Program-made: the position numbers and the translations under genes
In this document: one piece after another, positions 21,311 to 31,420 of the stretch
Layout of the letters: every line of letters starts with the position of its first letter
Position numbering within the stretch: the first letter of the stretch is position 1
The notes under the pieces: model-generated
Seen by the model: the letters and a program-made list of their open reading frames with translations, nothing else
Databases searched by the model: none
What the model was told of the DNA's origin: nothing
Assembly (NCBI RefSeq): GCF_013753875.1
Contig: NZ_SMDS01000019.1
Span: 124,001 to 188,000 of the forward strand
DNA: 64,000 nucleotides
Direction of reading: 5' to 3'
Origin: Candidatus Pantoea persica
GTDB taxonomy: Bacteria; Pseudomonadota; Gammaproteobacteria; Enterobacterales; Enterobacteriaceae

Positions 21311-22585
21311 ATGGCGCATCAGAAAGATGAGGCGCAGCCCGCCCGGCGGCGCCTGTTAAAAGGACTCGGCATGCTGGGGGGCGCGGCAGCGATAAGCGGC
21401 GGCTGTCCGTTACACGCTGCGGCCGACAGCTTTTCGCCGGGTACGGTAGCGCCCGATGCGCGCCAGCAGACGCAGCCCTGCTACGGGCTGCACCAGGCGG
21501 GCATCGTTACGCCGCAGCAGGCATCGATGATGCTGGTGGCGTTTGACGTGCTTGCAGGCAACAAGGCCGAGCTGGTGCGGCTGTTTCAGCTGCTGACCGC
21601 GCGTATCGCCTTTCTAACGCGCGGCGGTCCGGTGCCGCAGCTGGACAATCCGCAGCTGCCGCCGCTCGATTCCGGCATTCTCGGCGCCACTGTCGCCCCG
21701 GATAATCTCACCATTACCGTTTCGGCAGGGGAGATGCTGTTCGATGCGCGTTTCGGCCTGCAGGGGCTGAAACCGAAAAAGCTACAGAGCATGACGCGCT
21801 TTCCCAACGATTCGCTGGACGCCGCCCAGTGCCACGGCGATCTGCTGCTGCAAATCTGCGCCAATACCCAGGATACGGTGATCCATGCGCTGCGCGATAT
21901 CGTCAAGCACACGCCCGATCTACTGGGCGTGCGCTGGCGGCGCGAAGGCTTTATCGCCGACCACGCCGCGTGCAGCCAGGGCAAAGAGACGCCGATTAAC
22001 CTGCTGGGCTTTAAGGACGGCACGGCAAATCCCGATACCCAGGATTTGCCGCTGATGGACAAGCTGCTCTGGGTGACCGCCGATCAGGATGAGCCCGCCT
22101 GGGCGCGTAACGGCTGCTATCAGGCAGTGCGCATCATCCGCTTCCGTGTGGAGATGTGGGACCGCACGCCGCTCGGCGAACAGCAGGCTATTTTTGGTCG
22201 GGAAAAGTTGAGCGGCGCACCGCTGGGCATGCAAAACGAGCACGATCTGCCCGATTACGCACGGGATCCAGACGGCGACGTTATTCCTCTCGACGCGCAT
22301 ATCCGCCTGGCCAATCCCCGCACGCCGGAGACGGCAAGCAGCCTGATGCTGCGGCGCGGCTACAGTTACTCGGCATGCACCACCGCCGCCGGCCAGCTCG
22401 ACATGGGGCTGCTGTTTGTCTGCTATCAGCACGATCTAGAGAAGGGATTTATCGCCGTACAGAAACGCCTGAACGGCGAGGCTCTGGAAGAGTATGTGCG
22501 ACCAATCGGCGGCGGCTACTTCTTTGTTTTGCCTGGCGTGCCCGACGCCAGCGGTTACCTAGCGCAGCCGCTGCTGGAAGCCTGA
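21311..22585 (+). CDS. efeB: Tat-exported DyP-type heme peroxidase EfeB
   Basis: EfeB is a periplasmic dye-decolourising peroxidase that oxidises ferrous iron (a role in heme iron release has also been proposed). The protein has 424 residues (E. coli 423). The N-terminus has a twin-arginine signal (RRRLLKGLG) and a hydrophobic stretch. The DyP motif GFKDGTANP is at about residues 236-244, and a later RGYSYS block with [17 protein letters not shown] completes the heme pocket region. The ATG follows the efeO stop by one base. Intact. Confidence 0.95.
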   Translation: MAHQKDEAQPARRRLLKGLGMLGGAAAISGGCPLHAAADSFSPGTVAPDARQQTQPCYGLHQAGIVTPQQASMMLVAFDVLAGNKAELVRLFQLLTARIAFLTRGGPVPQLDNPQLPPLDSGILGATVAPDNLTITVSAGEMLFDARFGLQGLKPKKLQSMTRFPNDSLDAAQCHGDLLLQICANTQDTVIHALRDIVKHTPDLLGVRWRREGFIADHAACSQGKETPINLLGFKDGTANPDTQDLPLMDKLLWVTADQDEPAWARNGCYQAVRIIRFRVEMWDRTPLGEQQAIFGREKLSGAPLGMQNEHDLPDYARDPDGDVIPLDAHIRLANPRTPETASSLMLRRGYSYSACTTAAGQLDMGLLFVCYQHDLEKGFIAVQKRLNGEALEEYVRPIGGGYFFVLPGVPDASGYLAQPLLEA

Positions 22586-22613
22586 AGTGGTTGATTTTTA
22601 ATCGCACGGGCCA

Positions 22614-22640
22614 GCGCGGCGTAAAGGAACTACGCCGCGC
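22614..22640 (+). terminator. Hairpin after efeB
   Basis: Ten-base-pair perfect stem GCGCGGCGTA/TACGCCGCGC with a seven-base loop, 28 bp after the efeB stop. The T run begins only some bases later, so termination is plausible but not ideal. Confidence 0.5.
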
Positions 22641-23108
22641 CCGACAACTTTTTCACTTTTCAGCCGAAGAGAAAGCGCTTTGAAAAGCAAGGGAAAAAGC
22701 ACAGCTTCAGCGATTCTGCCTGCTCTTTCTCTCGCTTTCCCGGACTGCGTGTAAAAATTAAGTTGCCAACTCTGTTAAAATTAGTGCAGTTTAATGGATA
22801 AGCGTGTGTATCGCAGACGGGAGTCGCGCATAGGAAGATCCTGCACAGGGCAGAACGTTTCACCGCACATTTCACATTTTTCGGCGAGGACGACAGCGCC
22901 CTAGACAGCCTTCTCTTTGTTATTCGTTTATTTATTCGCTTTCAGCCCCGTTTTTACCGGTGTGTCTCTGCGCTTCGGGCGCTGCGGCGCATCTCTATCA
23001 ATGCACGTTAAGGCTCAAAAGGAAGCCAATCAAACCTCTAAAGCGTTCAGTTAATCGTGGCGGGAAGCGGCCCCACGCGGGAAATGAAACAAACTGTAAG
23101 GTGCGACT
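22641..23108. other. Gene-free interval between efeB and phoH remnant
   Basis: About 470 bp with no supportable gene. It is less GC-rich than its surroundings and presumably contained the phoH promoter. I see no convincing Pho box, RNA gene or repeat. Confidence 0.5.
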
Positions 23109-23896
23109 ATGGGAAGATAGAAAGCAGTGATCAAAGCGCGTAGTGAAGCGAGAAGTGTGCTTCGGAGTGACTCACGCAGTCATCGTCAGCGCGAAGAAGA
23201 ATCGGTCACTTCGCTGGTGCAGATGGTTGGGCTGGATGCGATTGGCATGGCGCGCGACATGCGCGACCTTTCGCCGATTGCCGCCAGAAACGACGCTCAG
23301 GCGCACTATCTCCAGTGCCATAGAATCGAAACAGCTGATCTTCGCTACCGGCGAAGCCGGGTGTAGTAAAATCTGGATCAGCGCTTCGAAAGCGGCAGAA
23401 GCCCTGATTCATAAGGATATAGACAGGATCATCGTCACACGTCGGGTGCTGCAGGCTGACGAAGATCTGGGATTCCTGCCAGGGGATATCTCAGAGAAGT
23501 TCGCCCCCTATTTCCGGTTCCGGCCGGTTTACGACGTTCTGGTTAAACGTCTTGGCGCTTCCTTTATGCAGTACTGTTTGCGACCCGAAATTGGCAAGGT
23601 GGACATCTCGCCTATATGCGCGGCCGTACCTTTGAAAATGCGGTGGTGATCCTCTATGAGGCACAAAACGTAACAGCGGCCCAGATGAAAATGTTCCTGA
23701 CGCGCCTTGGCGAAAACGTCACGGTGATTGTTAAAGGCGATATTACCCAGTGCGATTTGTCCGCTGGGGTACTCTCCGGTCTTGCGGACGCGCTGGCGCG
23801 TTTCGAAGAGGACGAGATGGTGGGTATCGTACGTTTTGCAAAGAGGATTGCGTGAGGTCAGTGCTGTGCCAGCGAACGTTGCATGCGTATGGTTGA
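23109..23896 (+). pseudogene. phoH: PhoH ATPase, multiply mutated
   Basis: PhoH is a cytoplasmic P-loop protein of the phosphate-starvation regulon. ATG 23109 is followed by TAG as the fourth codon (MGR*KAVIKARSEAR), most simply from CAG. After TSLVQMVGLDAIGMARDM the frame shifts near 23318, and one or more further indels occur around 23510-23620. The Walker A, GEAGCGKTW in E. coli, reads GEAGCSKIW, and the Walker B reads VVILYEAQN instead of VVILDEAQN. A last one-base loss near 23840 breaks the FGKEDCVRS end. Both nucleotide-binding motifs are damaged, so the gene is long dead. Confidence 0.9.
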
Positions 23897-23918
23897 TTGA
23901 GTCGGTGGTGTAGTAAGC

Positions 23919-23943
23919 AAACCCGGCGCAAGCCGGTTTTTTT
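23919..23943 (+). terminator. Terminator after phoH remnant
   Basis: GC-rich stem (CCGGC/GCCGG with a GCAA loop, one bulge) followed by seven T's. Confidence 0.75.
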
Positions 23944-23954
23944 ATGGCTAAACG

Positions 23955-23981
23955 AAAAAAGCCTGAACTTTCGTTCAGGCT
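23955..23981 (-). terminator. Terminator of the tRNA-Ser gene
   Basis: Stem AGCCTGAAC/GTTCAGGCT, with a T run when read on the minus strand, 17 bp beyond the tRNA 3' end. Confidence 0.85.
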
Positions 23982-23997
23982 CTTCTCTAAATAATGA

Positions 23998-24085
23998 TGG
24001 CGGTGAGGGGGGGATTCGAACCCCCGATACGTTACCGTATACACGCTTTCCAGGCGTGCTCCTTCAGCCACTCGGACACCTCACC
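23998..24085 (-). tRNA. serX: tRNA-Ser (anticodon GGA)
   Basis: Read on the minus strand, the 88-nt sequence starts GGTGAGGTGTCCGAG and ends CCTCACCGCCA, so CCA is encoded. The acceptor arms GGTGAGG/CCTCACC pair, the anticodon loop reads CTGGAAA giving GGA (reads UCC/UCU), the long class II variable arm (ATACGGTAACGTAT) is present, and the T loop is GTTCGAATC. The phoH/efe neighbourhood fits E. coli serX; the symbol is less sure than the tRNA call. Confidence 0.97.
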
Positions 24086-24228
24086 ACATTTTTGCTTGCT
24101 GACCTTGCCGGGTCAACGGGGCGCTACTATAGGGAGCCGGCCGAAAAGGGTCAAGCACAATTTTTCTCTTTTTTTCTATTCGCTTAAGCTCTGCGCGAAT
24201 CGTTTTATCCCTGCGCACTCTGGTCGGA

Positions 24229-24246
24229 TTGTCATCAAAAAGCCAT
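24229..24246 (+). promoter_or_regulatory. Possible Pho box upstream of phoA remnant
   Basis: TTGTCAT, four bases, then AAGCCAT about 90 bp before the phoA start has the 7-4-7 spacing of a PhoB site. The first half fits CTGTCAT well, the second poorly. Weak evidence; placed mainly on context. Confidence 0.3.
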
Positions 24247-24331
24247 TCCGCCGTTACAAAAACGCCATCGAAGCATCACAGACTTAACGCCTGAAACCTC
24301 TGGTAAATTATTGCTAATAAGGGAACACAAG

Positions 24332-25274
24332 ATGAAACCGATGCGCCTCTTTACCTTTTCATTCACGGCTGGCCTCGCTGGTCACGCTTTCCGTTCACGC
24401 CGAAACCGCCGGCGCGCTGGGCGATGCAAGCTATTCACGCGCCGCGACCGGCGGCATTACTCAGCACGGCGGCGCGCGTCGCCTGACCGGCGATCAAACA
24501 GAGGCGCTTAAGGCTTTGCTACGCAACACCACGGCAAAAAACGTCATCCTGCTGATTGGCGATGGCATGGACGACTCCGAAATTATCGCGGCGCGTAACC
24601 TGGCGAAAGGGACGGGCGCGCGGCTATCAACTGGTGAGCGACTGGCAGAGGCTGAACGCGATGACTGCGGCGAACAACGATAAGCCGTTGCTCGACTTGT
24701 TCGCCGACGGCAATATGCCGGTGCGCTGGAAAGGGCCGAAGGCGAGCCATCATGGCAACATCAATCAAGCGGCGGTGACTTGCGAGGTGAATAAAGAGCG
24801 CCTGGTCGCCACCCCGACGCTGGCGCAGAGGACCAGCAAAGCGATCGATCTGCTGAAAACCAACCCGAACGGCTTTTTCCTGCAGGTTGAGGGCGTCTCA
24901 ATCGATAAAGAGGATCACGCGGCGAACCTGTGCGGACAGATCGGCGAAACCGTGGATCTCGACGAGGCGGTGCAGCAGGCGCTGGCCTTTGCGCGCAAAG
25001 AGGGCAACACGCTGGTGCTGGTCACTGCGGACACGCCCACAGCAGCCAGATCATCGCCAACGGCAGCAAGGCGCCGGGCCTGACCCAAGCGCTGAACACC
25101 AAAGACGGCGCGGTGATGACCATCAGCTACGGCAACTCCGACACCGATTCTCAGGGGCATACCTGCACGCAGCTGCGCATCGCGGCCTACGGTCCGCACG
25201 CCGCCAACGTGGTGGGGCTAACCGATCAGACCGATCTCTTCTTTACGCTGCGTGATGCGATGGGGCTGAAGTAA
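24332..25274 (+). pseudogene. phoA: Alkaline phosphatase PhoA, large internal deletion
   Basis: PhoA is the periplasmic phosphomonoesterase induced by phosphate starvation. An indel in the signal-peptide region is followed by GGARRLTGDQ-like sequence and [15 protein letters not shown], the first metal-binding aspartate region. The sequence then jumps from RNLAKGTG to ARGYQLVSD, so about 190 residues with the catalytic serine (DSA motif) are missing. [30 protein letters not shown] and [11 protein letters not shown] follow, with a frameshift at about 25035 in the TADHAH metal site. Ends in TAA. Dead. Confidence 0.9.
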
Positions 25275-25323
25275 GGGAAACGGCTTCTCCCGCGAGACAG
25301 GATAAGCCGATTGTCTGAGGGGA

Positions 25324-25857
25324 TTAGCTTTTCACGCGGTTGGCGAAGCTTTTACGCAGCTTCTGCAGCTTCTGCGGGATCACCGCTACGCAGTAGCCGT
25401 CGCGCTGGCCCACACCGTCCCAGTAATCCTGATGATAGGCCTCGGCGGGATACCACTTCTTCAGCGGTTCGATGGTGGTCACTACCGGATCCTGATGATC
25501 TTGCTGCGCGCGCGCGATAGCGGCGACTGCCTCCGCTTCCTGCTCCGGCGTGGCCGGGAAGATGGCTGAACGATACTGGGTACCGATATCGTTGCCCTGG
25601 CGGTTCAGCTGGGTAGGATCGTGCGTGGCGAAGTTGATATCCAGCAGATCGCCATAGCTGACTTTCTCCGGATCGAATCCTAAGCGGATCGCTTCCGCAT
25701 GACCGGTTTCGCCGCTGCACACCTGCTCATAGGTCGGGTTAGGGCGTGCACCCCCGGTATAGCCGCTTTCAACCGACTCCACGCCGATCACATCTTTAAA
25801 AACCGCTGCGGTACACCAGAAACAGCCGCCTGCGATCACTGCGTATTCGATTGCCAT
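25324..25857 (-). CDS. msrA: Peptide-methionine (S)-S-oxide reductase MsrA
   Basis: MsrA reduces methionine-S-sulfoxide in proteins and free methionine, using thioredoxin. The protein has 177 residues, the shorter MsrA type without the N-terminal extension of the 212-residue E. coli enzyme. The active site GGCFWCTAAVF has the catalytic cysteine at about residue 12, and YEQVCSGETGHAEAI and EAYHQDYW are typical. It stands alone between dead genes. Intact. Confidence 0.95.
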   Translation of the reverse strand: MAIEYAVIAGGCFWCTAAVFKDVIGVESVESGYTGGARPNPTYEQVCSGETGHAEAIRLGFDPEKVSYGDLLDINFATHDPTQLNRQGNDIGTQYRSAIFPATPEQEAEAVAAIARAQQDHQDPVVTTIEPLKKWYPAEAYHQDYWDGVGQRDGYCVAVIPQKLQKLRKSFANRVKS

Positions 25858-25949
25858 AATGCTTAACTCCTGTTGAGGTCGAGAGGAAAGAGAGTAGGGA
25901 CAGGCAGACGCCTTTTCAACCCGCAGCTGACGAGAATCCGCCGCCAGAC

Positions 25950-26191
25950 GCTAAATCAGCACCTCAGGTTTAAACTGGCCGCTGCTGCGGATCAGCACAT
26001 GGATGTGGTTCATGCTGGAAATCATGCAGCCGACCAGCGAGGGCGAAAACTCCAGCACGGTGTGCCAAGCCGAGCGTCATGATGTAGTGCTCCTCTTCAA
26101 ACTGCGAGCTGAGCAGCAGCACCGGGCCAGGCTCTAGATATTTGCGCGCCTTGCTGAACGGGAAGGCGGTTTTATGCAGTCGTTGACTCAT
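25950..26191 (-). pseudogene. Flavin reductase-like protein fragment
   Basis: ATG 26191 opens MSQRLHKTAFPFSKARKYLE and PGPVLLLSSQ, the start of a flavin reductase-like (FMN-binding split-barrel) protein. A one-base indel near 26065 shifts the reading to a frame that continues GWHTVLEF-like sequence and CMISSMNHIHVLIRSSGQFK before a stop. At about 75 codons it is less than half of the family length, and the downstream part is missing. It lies next to the oxygenase cluster and probably belonged to it; the substrate is unknown. Confidence 0.5.
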
Positions 26192-27123
26192 CGCATCTCT
26201 CCTCTGTGGGACGATACTGTAAGTGTAGAAGCTCTAGGTCGATCACCAGCGCGATTTGTTGAAGCGGCGCAGACTTTTCAGCCTCGGTCTGCACCGTGTC
26301 GCGGTGATCCGGCTCGCCCGCTAGCACCGGCGTCAGACAGGGGCCGCACAGCCCCATTTTGCACGACAGTGGCACGTCGACGCCGTTGTCCAGCAGCACG
26401 CGGGCGATGGTTTTCTCCGGCGGCACCGGCCAGCTGGCGCCTCATCCGGCTGCGGCTGCGGCGTCGGCGCGGCGGCGGCGAAGGCCTCGAGATGCAGCTG
26501 CGACGGCTGCCAGCCCGCGGCCAGCGCCTGCTGCTGCAGGTGTGTCATAAAGCCCGCCGGTCCGCAGAGATAGAGGTGGCTGCCGTTTTGCGGCGCGCGC
26601 AGTGACGCGGGCTGTGGCCGTCGGCGCTGCACAGGATGTCGCAATGGCCGTGCTGAAAGGGCTGCATCAGGCGGCGCGCGAAAGCGGCATCCTGTCGCTG
26701 CTTAACGTAGTAGTGCAGCGAGAAGGTCACGCTGTCGCGCTCGAGCTGTTCCGCCATCGCCAGCAGCGGCGTCAGACCGATGCCGGCGGCGATCAGCACT
26801 ACCCGCTGCGCCGCCACCAGCGGAAACAGGTTGCGTGGCGCGGAGATGGTCAGACGCTGGTCGAGGCGCAGCTGCTGATGGATATAGCGCGAGCCGCCGT
26901 GCGAATCGGCGGTCAGCCCGACGCAAATCAGATAGCGATCCTGACGCGCGGGCGATCCTGTCAGGGAGTATTGTCGCGTCAGCCCGTTGCCGAGCTGCAG
27001 ATCGATATGCGCGCCCGCCTCCCAGCGCGGCAGCGGGGCGCCATCGCCGCGCACCAGGCTCAGCGCGACGGCGTGGCGTCCCTGATGGGAGAGCCCGTCC
27101 ACGACTACTGAAAAAGTGGTCAT
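26172..27123 (-). pseudogene. Oxygenase reductase (FNR-like plus 2Fe-2S ferredoxin), frameshifted
   Basis: Remnant of a VanB-type reductase that passes electrons from NAD(P)H to a Rieske oxygenase. From ATG 27123 come the FMN-binding block RQYSLTGSP, then VVLIAAGIGLTPLLAMAEQL (NAD-binding start). A frameshift near 26605 leads to the frame with SHLYLCGPAGFM, and another near 26435 to the ferredoxin end with CKMGLCGPC and a further cysteine region. The last conserved segment (CCSRA-type cysteine) appears deleted before LVIDL. It lies 12 bp downstream of the Rieske gene in the same direction. Confidence 0.8.
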
Positions 27124-27135
27124 CTTCTCTCCTCG

Positions 27136-28143
27136 CTATACCAGGAAAATTCGCCATAGCCCTTTTTTCAGGCCGCGGCGATAGGCGATAGAGCTGCGGT
27201 CGGCCGGAATATGCGCCTCCAGCGTCAGGTCGAGGGGCAGGCTCTCCGGCCGCTGCGTTTCCACCATCAGCCGATTCTCTTCAAACACGCGGTGATTAAA
27301 GGCGTGCACCTCCTCAACCGGAATATGCAGGTCGAAGTTGCGCGCGATAGGGGGGAACATGCGCGTTTTGCGCGCGGAAACCGGCGAGGCGGCGGTCATA
27401 ATCACCAGCCGCGCTGCGTCGGGAAAATGCACCGTCAGCGTTGCGGTAAAGGGCAAATGCATTTCGAAATGGCGCAGCCACTGAAAGCCCTCCGGTGCCT
27501 GCTGGCCGGAACCCGCCGTATCGTTAGAGACGGAGCTTTAGTAGTCCACGGCGAAGCCATTAGGGGTTTCCACCGGGTTGTAGGGCGGCACCTGCTGGTT
27601 GCTGGCGTCGGCGAAGGTTTTACTGTGTACCCAGGCGAAGTGCGCCACGTCGAGAAAGCCCTCGACCTGACGACCGGCTAAGCCGGCTACATCAAAGGGC
27701 GGACAGGTGATCTGTTGAAAGCCGTCATCTACCCAGTGCGGCATCGCTGGCAGCTCGGCGGGATCGTCCACGTCGGGCGCCAGGCAGACCCAGACCAGCT
27801 CTACCGGAAAGCTAATCAGATTGAGCTTGGCGGGCACCGGCTGATCCGGGCTGGAGGGGATGCGGTTGCAGCGGCCATCCTCGCCGAAGCGCAGACCGTG
27901 GTAGGGGCAGATAATGCCGTGCTCGTCATGGAAGCCCAGCGTCAGCGGCACGCCGCGATAGGGGCAGACATCTTTCGCCACGACGATCTGCTGGTTGATG
28001 CGGTAGATCACTAGCTGTTCATCAAGCAGCACCGCTTTCATCGGCGCAGGACCGACGTCGCACAGGCGCTGCCAGCAGCGCGCCAGCCGCAGCCAGTCGT
28101 CAGGTTCAAAGGTGCAGTTTGCGGGAGGCGTTAATAGGTTCAT
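27136..28143 (-). pseudogene. Rieske non-heme iron oxygenase alpha subunit, one nonsense codon
   Basis: A VanA/phthalate-dioxygenase-type aromatic oxygenase component, 335 codons in one continuous frame from ATG 28143, broken only by TAA at 27538-27540. The Rieske centre should read CPH..CPYH; here it is CPYRGVPLTLG then CPYHGLRFGEDG, so the first histidine ligand is tyrosine (codon 27958-27960, CAT/CAC to TAT). The iron-site region DVAHFAWVHS is present. The order oxygenase, reductase, flavin reductase with a divergent LysR gene suggests an aromatic or aromatic-ether degradation operon; the substrate cannot be named. Confidence 0.85.
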
Positions 28144-28164
28144 GGCGGAGACCTGTCACAGTTG

Positions 28165-28188
28165 CACAATAGGATGACAAACATTGTG
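28165..28188. promoter_or_regulatory. Inverted repeat in the LysR/oxygenase divergent promoter
   Basis: CACAAT-N12-ATTGTG lies midway in the 116-bp space between the two divergent remnants, and a wider GTTGCAC...GTGCAAC pair surrounds it. The position and symmetry suit a LysR-type operator. Inference only. Confidence 0.45.
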
Positions 28189-28259
28189 GACAGAGCAGGG
28201 TGCAACAAGCCATCATCGTTTTTTCAGCCGCGTGTTGCATAAATGTGTACAGGTGACCC

Positions 28260-28916
28260 ATGCTTCCTTTTTCCCGTTCCCGATTTTCCCACTATTTTCT
28301 CGAAGTCGCGCGCAGCGGCAGCCTGCGAAAGGCGGCGGAACAGCTGCACGTCTCCGCCTCGGCTATCAACTGTCAGATTCTGCAGGCGGAGGAGGAGCTG
28401 GGCATGCGCCTCACCAGCGTGGGTGAGCTGCTCTGCGACGATCTGCGGCGCTGGCAGCGCGAATATCAGCACACCCGCCAGCGTTTCGATGAGATTCAGG
28501 GGCTGCGGCGCGGCCACGTCAGTTTCGGTCTGATCCAGGCGCTGAACGACGGCGCGCTGGCCGATGCGCTGTCGCAGATCGCCCAGATGCCCCCCTGGCT
28601 GCGGCTCGATCTCAGCATGCACGACAGCGCGCAACGAGCGGGTCGAGATGCTCTATCGGCGGCATAATCTGCAGCCGAAAAACGTCATCACCTGCAACGA
28701 TATCCGCCATCCGCCTGGTTAAATCGCTGATCGTGCAGGGCAGCGGCGTCAGCATTCTCAGCTTGCTCGACGTGATGAAAGAGGTGGAAAGCGGGGCGCT
28801 GCAGTTCGTGCCGCTGCGCCCCGGCGCGCCAGCTCTCGCATGCTGCCCAGCAGGTGATTCAGCATCTGATCTCAGTTATCGAGTCGCTGTGGGCGCCGCG
28901 CGAAAATTTACCTTAA
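28260..28916 (+). pseudogene. LysR-family regulator, deleted and frameshifted
   Basis: Likely former regulator of the adjacent oxygenase operon. ATG 28260 opens a LysR helix-turn-helix (YFLEVARSGSLRKAAEQLHV, SASAINCQILQAEEELGM), but roughly ten residues after it, normally PLFER-type, are missing. The frame breaks near 28630 (QRVVEMLYRRHNLQPKN continues in another frame), large parts of the effector domain are lost, and the C-terminus VIQHLISVIESLWAPRENLP is in yet another frame, ending in TAA at 28916. Confidence 0.8.
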
Positions 28917-28987
28917 AATTAAGGCTGGTCGCCAGAAGGCACTGCTTTTTGTAAATTATCGTAAAGATCGCGCGAGGCAGGTTTGCG

Positions 28988-29583
28988 CGTGCAGATGATC
29001 AACCTGAAAGAGAGAAATAGGTGGATCTGCTACTAGAAGAGCTGGGCAACCTTGGCAGCCTGAGCAACGTTGTGAAGGGCGCCGACTTCGTGGCGGTGCT
29101 CTGCTTCGTGATCGAAGAGGCGTAAATCCGCTTCCCGGAAGCGGGCGCGGAAGCCTCATCCGCCGCCGAGCCGGTGATCACCCAGTCGATGTTGGCGCAG
29201 CGCTCCGGTGAATTCGATCCGGTGGCGCACGGCGATCTGCTGAACAGCATGGGCCAGCTGGAGCGCAACGCGCGCGACCTGCAGGAGTCGGAGATGTCGA
29301 TTCGTATGATGCCGATGGAGTACGTCTTTAGCCGCTTCCCGCGTCTGGTCTGGTGCGCGATCTGGCGAGCAAGCTCGGCAAAGAGGTGGTGCTGACGCTG
29401 CTCGGAAGCTCGCTCGAACTCGACAAGAGCCTGATCGAACGCATGATAGATCCCCTGACGCACTTGGTGCGCAACAGCCTTGACCACGGCATCGAGTCGC
29501 CGGAAAAACGCCTAGCAGCGGGCAAGGTGGCCACCGGCAACCTGACCCTGTCGGCGGAGCATCAGGGCGGCAACATCTGCATC
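28988..29583 (+). pseudogene. cheA: Chemotaxis histidine kinase CheA, fragments
   Basis: CheA phosphorylates CheY and CheB in response to receptor signals. Kept pieces are a linker segment (VDLLLEELGNLGSLSNVVKG, VLCFVIEEA) preceded by TAG at 29018 and broken by TAA at 29123-29125, a short stretch of the dimerisation domain (VITQSMLAQRSGEFDPVAHG), and part of the kinase domain with HLVRNSLDHGIESPEKRL up to GGNICI. The phosphorylated-histidine domain, most of the ATP site, and the CheW-like domain are gone. A frameshift lies near 29350. The 3' end is joined directly to a receptor gene, so cheW is deleted too. Confidence 0.9.
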
Positions 29584-30780
29584 TTCGTGTTGTCACCAGT
29601 TTACTGCTTGTTTTACTGATGTTTGGCCTATTCCAGGCTTTCTCAGGAGCAGTGTTTTTCTCTGCATTAAACGATGTAAAACCAGCTTCAGCGTGTCGCA
29701 GCTTGCCAGTAAGAATCTTCAGGCGCTTAACGACGCTTATATGAACCTCAACCAAAGCCGTGTGGTGCTGACGCGTATTCAACTGCGAATCGTGAACAGT
29801 AAGCTGGATGGCAAAGCGCCGGATATTGCGTCGTTGTTTACCGACAGCCAGCACTTCCAGCAAACGGCGGTGACGAACGTTGAACTGTTTAAAGCGACGC
29901 CGGATACGCCGGGGCAGGACATGGCGCGAAACAATCGACTGATGGACACGTATGGCGCCTATGCTACGGCGCTGGCGCAGATACAAACGGCGCCGCAGGC
30001 CAATAATCTCTCCGAGGCGGGCAAGGTGCCGGTGGCGCCGAGCCAGAGCGCCTTCCTGAATATCTACACCGACTGGCGCGCTAATCAGGCGCAGCTCGCG
30101 GAACTGGGCGTGGCGAAAAATGCCAGCGCCTATGCGCGCATGCTGTGGATCCTCGGTGCAATCATGACGCTGGTGCTGGCGATCGTGCTGTGCTGGTTCG
30201 GCCTGCGTCGCGTGCTGATTAACCCGCTCAACGCCAACATCGGCCGTATTCAGCGCATTGCGCATGGCGATCTCACCCAGCCAATCCGCGTCGAAGGACG
30301 TAACGAGATGAGCTAGCTGGCCGCCAGCCTGCATGAGATGCAGCAGTCGCTGGTGCGCACCGTCGGCGACGTGCGCGACGGCGCGGATGCCATCATACCG
30401 GCGCCAGCGAAATCTCGGCGGGCAATAACGACCCCTCCGCGCGCACCGAAGAGCCGGCGGCGTCGCTGGAGCAGACCGCCGCCAGCATGGAGCAACTTAC
30501 CGCCACGGTGAAGCAGAACGCTGAGAACGCCTGCTAGGCGTCGCAGCTGGCGCTCAGCGTGTCGGAGACCGCGCAGAAGGGCGGCAACGTGGTGGACGGC
30601 GTGGTGAAAACCATGAGCGACATCGCCGGCAGCTCGAAGAAGATCGCTGACATCACCAGCGTGATTGACGGCATCGCCTTCCAGACCAACATTCTGGCGC
30701 TCAACGCGGCGGTGGAAGCGGCGCGCGCCGGCGAATAGGGACGCGGCTTCGCCGTTGTAGCGAGCGAGGTGCGCACAGGT
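29584..30780 (+). pseudogene. Methyl-accepting chemotaxis protein (Tsr/Tar type), broken
   Basis: Remnant of a transmembrane chemoreceptor. The first codons are lost at the cheA junction. The first membrane helix (SLLLVLLMFGLFQAF) is followed by loss of one A in an A run near 29680. The periplasmic domain is long and clean (29693-30160), then the second helix and HAMP region (GRIQRIAHGDLTQPIRVEG). TAG codons at 30314, 30535 and 30736 replace positions that are glutamine in Tsr/Tar contexts (EMSQLA, NARQAS, AGEQGRGFAVVA), and a deletion or shift is present near 30395. It ends abruptly at SEVRT, joined to the cheR leader. Confidence 0.9.
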
Positions 30781-30787
30781 GCCTGAA

Positions 30788-31420
30788 ATGAAGAAATCGA
30801 CGTTACTGGATTAAAACGAGGCGACCACGCTGCTGCCGCAGATGGTGCAGCGCCTGCCGCTCTCGGATGCACACTTTCGTCGTATCAGCCAGCTGATCTA
30901 TCAGCGTGCCGGCATCGTGCTGGCCGACAACAAACGTGAAATGGTCTACAACCGCCTGGTGCGGCGCCTGCACACGCTGAACATTTACGACTTCGGCCGC
31001 TACCTCGCGCTGCTGGAGAACTACGCTAACAGCGCGGAGTGGCAGGCGTTTATTAATGCGCTGACCACCAACTTGACCGCCTTTTTCCGCGAGGCGCACC
31101 ATTTTCCGGTGCTGGCGGAACATGCGCGCAAGCGCGCCGGCAGCTTTAACTTCTGGTGCGCGGCGGCCTCGATCGGCGAGGAGCCGTACTCTATCGCCAT
31201 GACGCTGGCGGAGACGCTCGGCGCCGGGCCGGGGAAGTTTCAGGCGCACGCCAGCGATATCGACATGCAGGTGCTGGAAAAAGCGGTCGCCGGCGTCTAT
31301 CGCGAGGAGGAGCTGCGCACGCTGTCGCAGCAGCAGCTGCTGCAGCGCTTCTTTCCGCGCGGCACTGGCCTGCACGCCGGCATGGTGCGCGCGCTGGAGC
31401 TGGGGGCGGTAGACTTCTCA
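30788..31420 (+). pseudogene. cheR: Chemotaxis methyltransferase CheR, C-terminus deleted
   Basis: CheR methylates receptor glutamates with SAM. ATG 30788 is followed by TAA at 30812-30814 (probably CAA), then a clean run of about 200 codons: LSDAHFRRISQLIYQRAGIV, TTNLTAFFREAHHFPVLAEH, AAASIGEEPYSIAMTLAETL (SAM-site region) and FPRGTGLHAGMVR. The sequence then leaves cheR at VDF and enters the linker of cheB. The last 70 or so residues of CheR are gone. Confidence 0.92.

Noticed and set aside
23998-24085. tRNA-Ser as an integration site of a mobile island
   Set aside because: No integrase and no direct repeat of the tRNA 3' end are seen in the flanking sequence.
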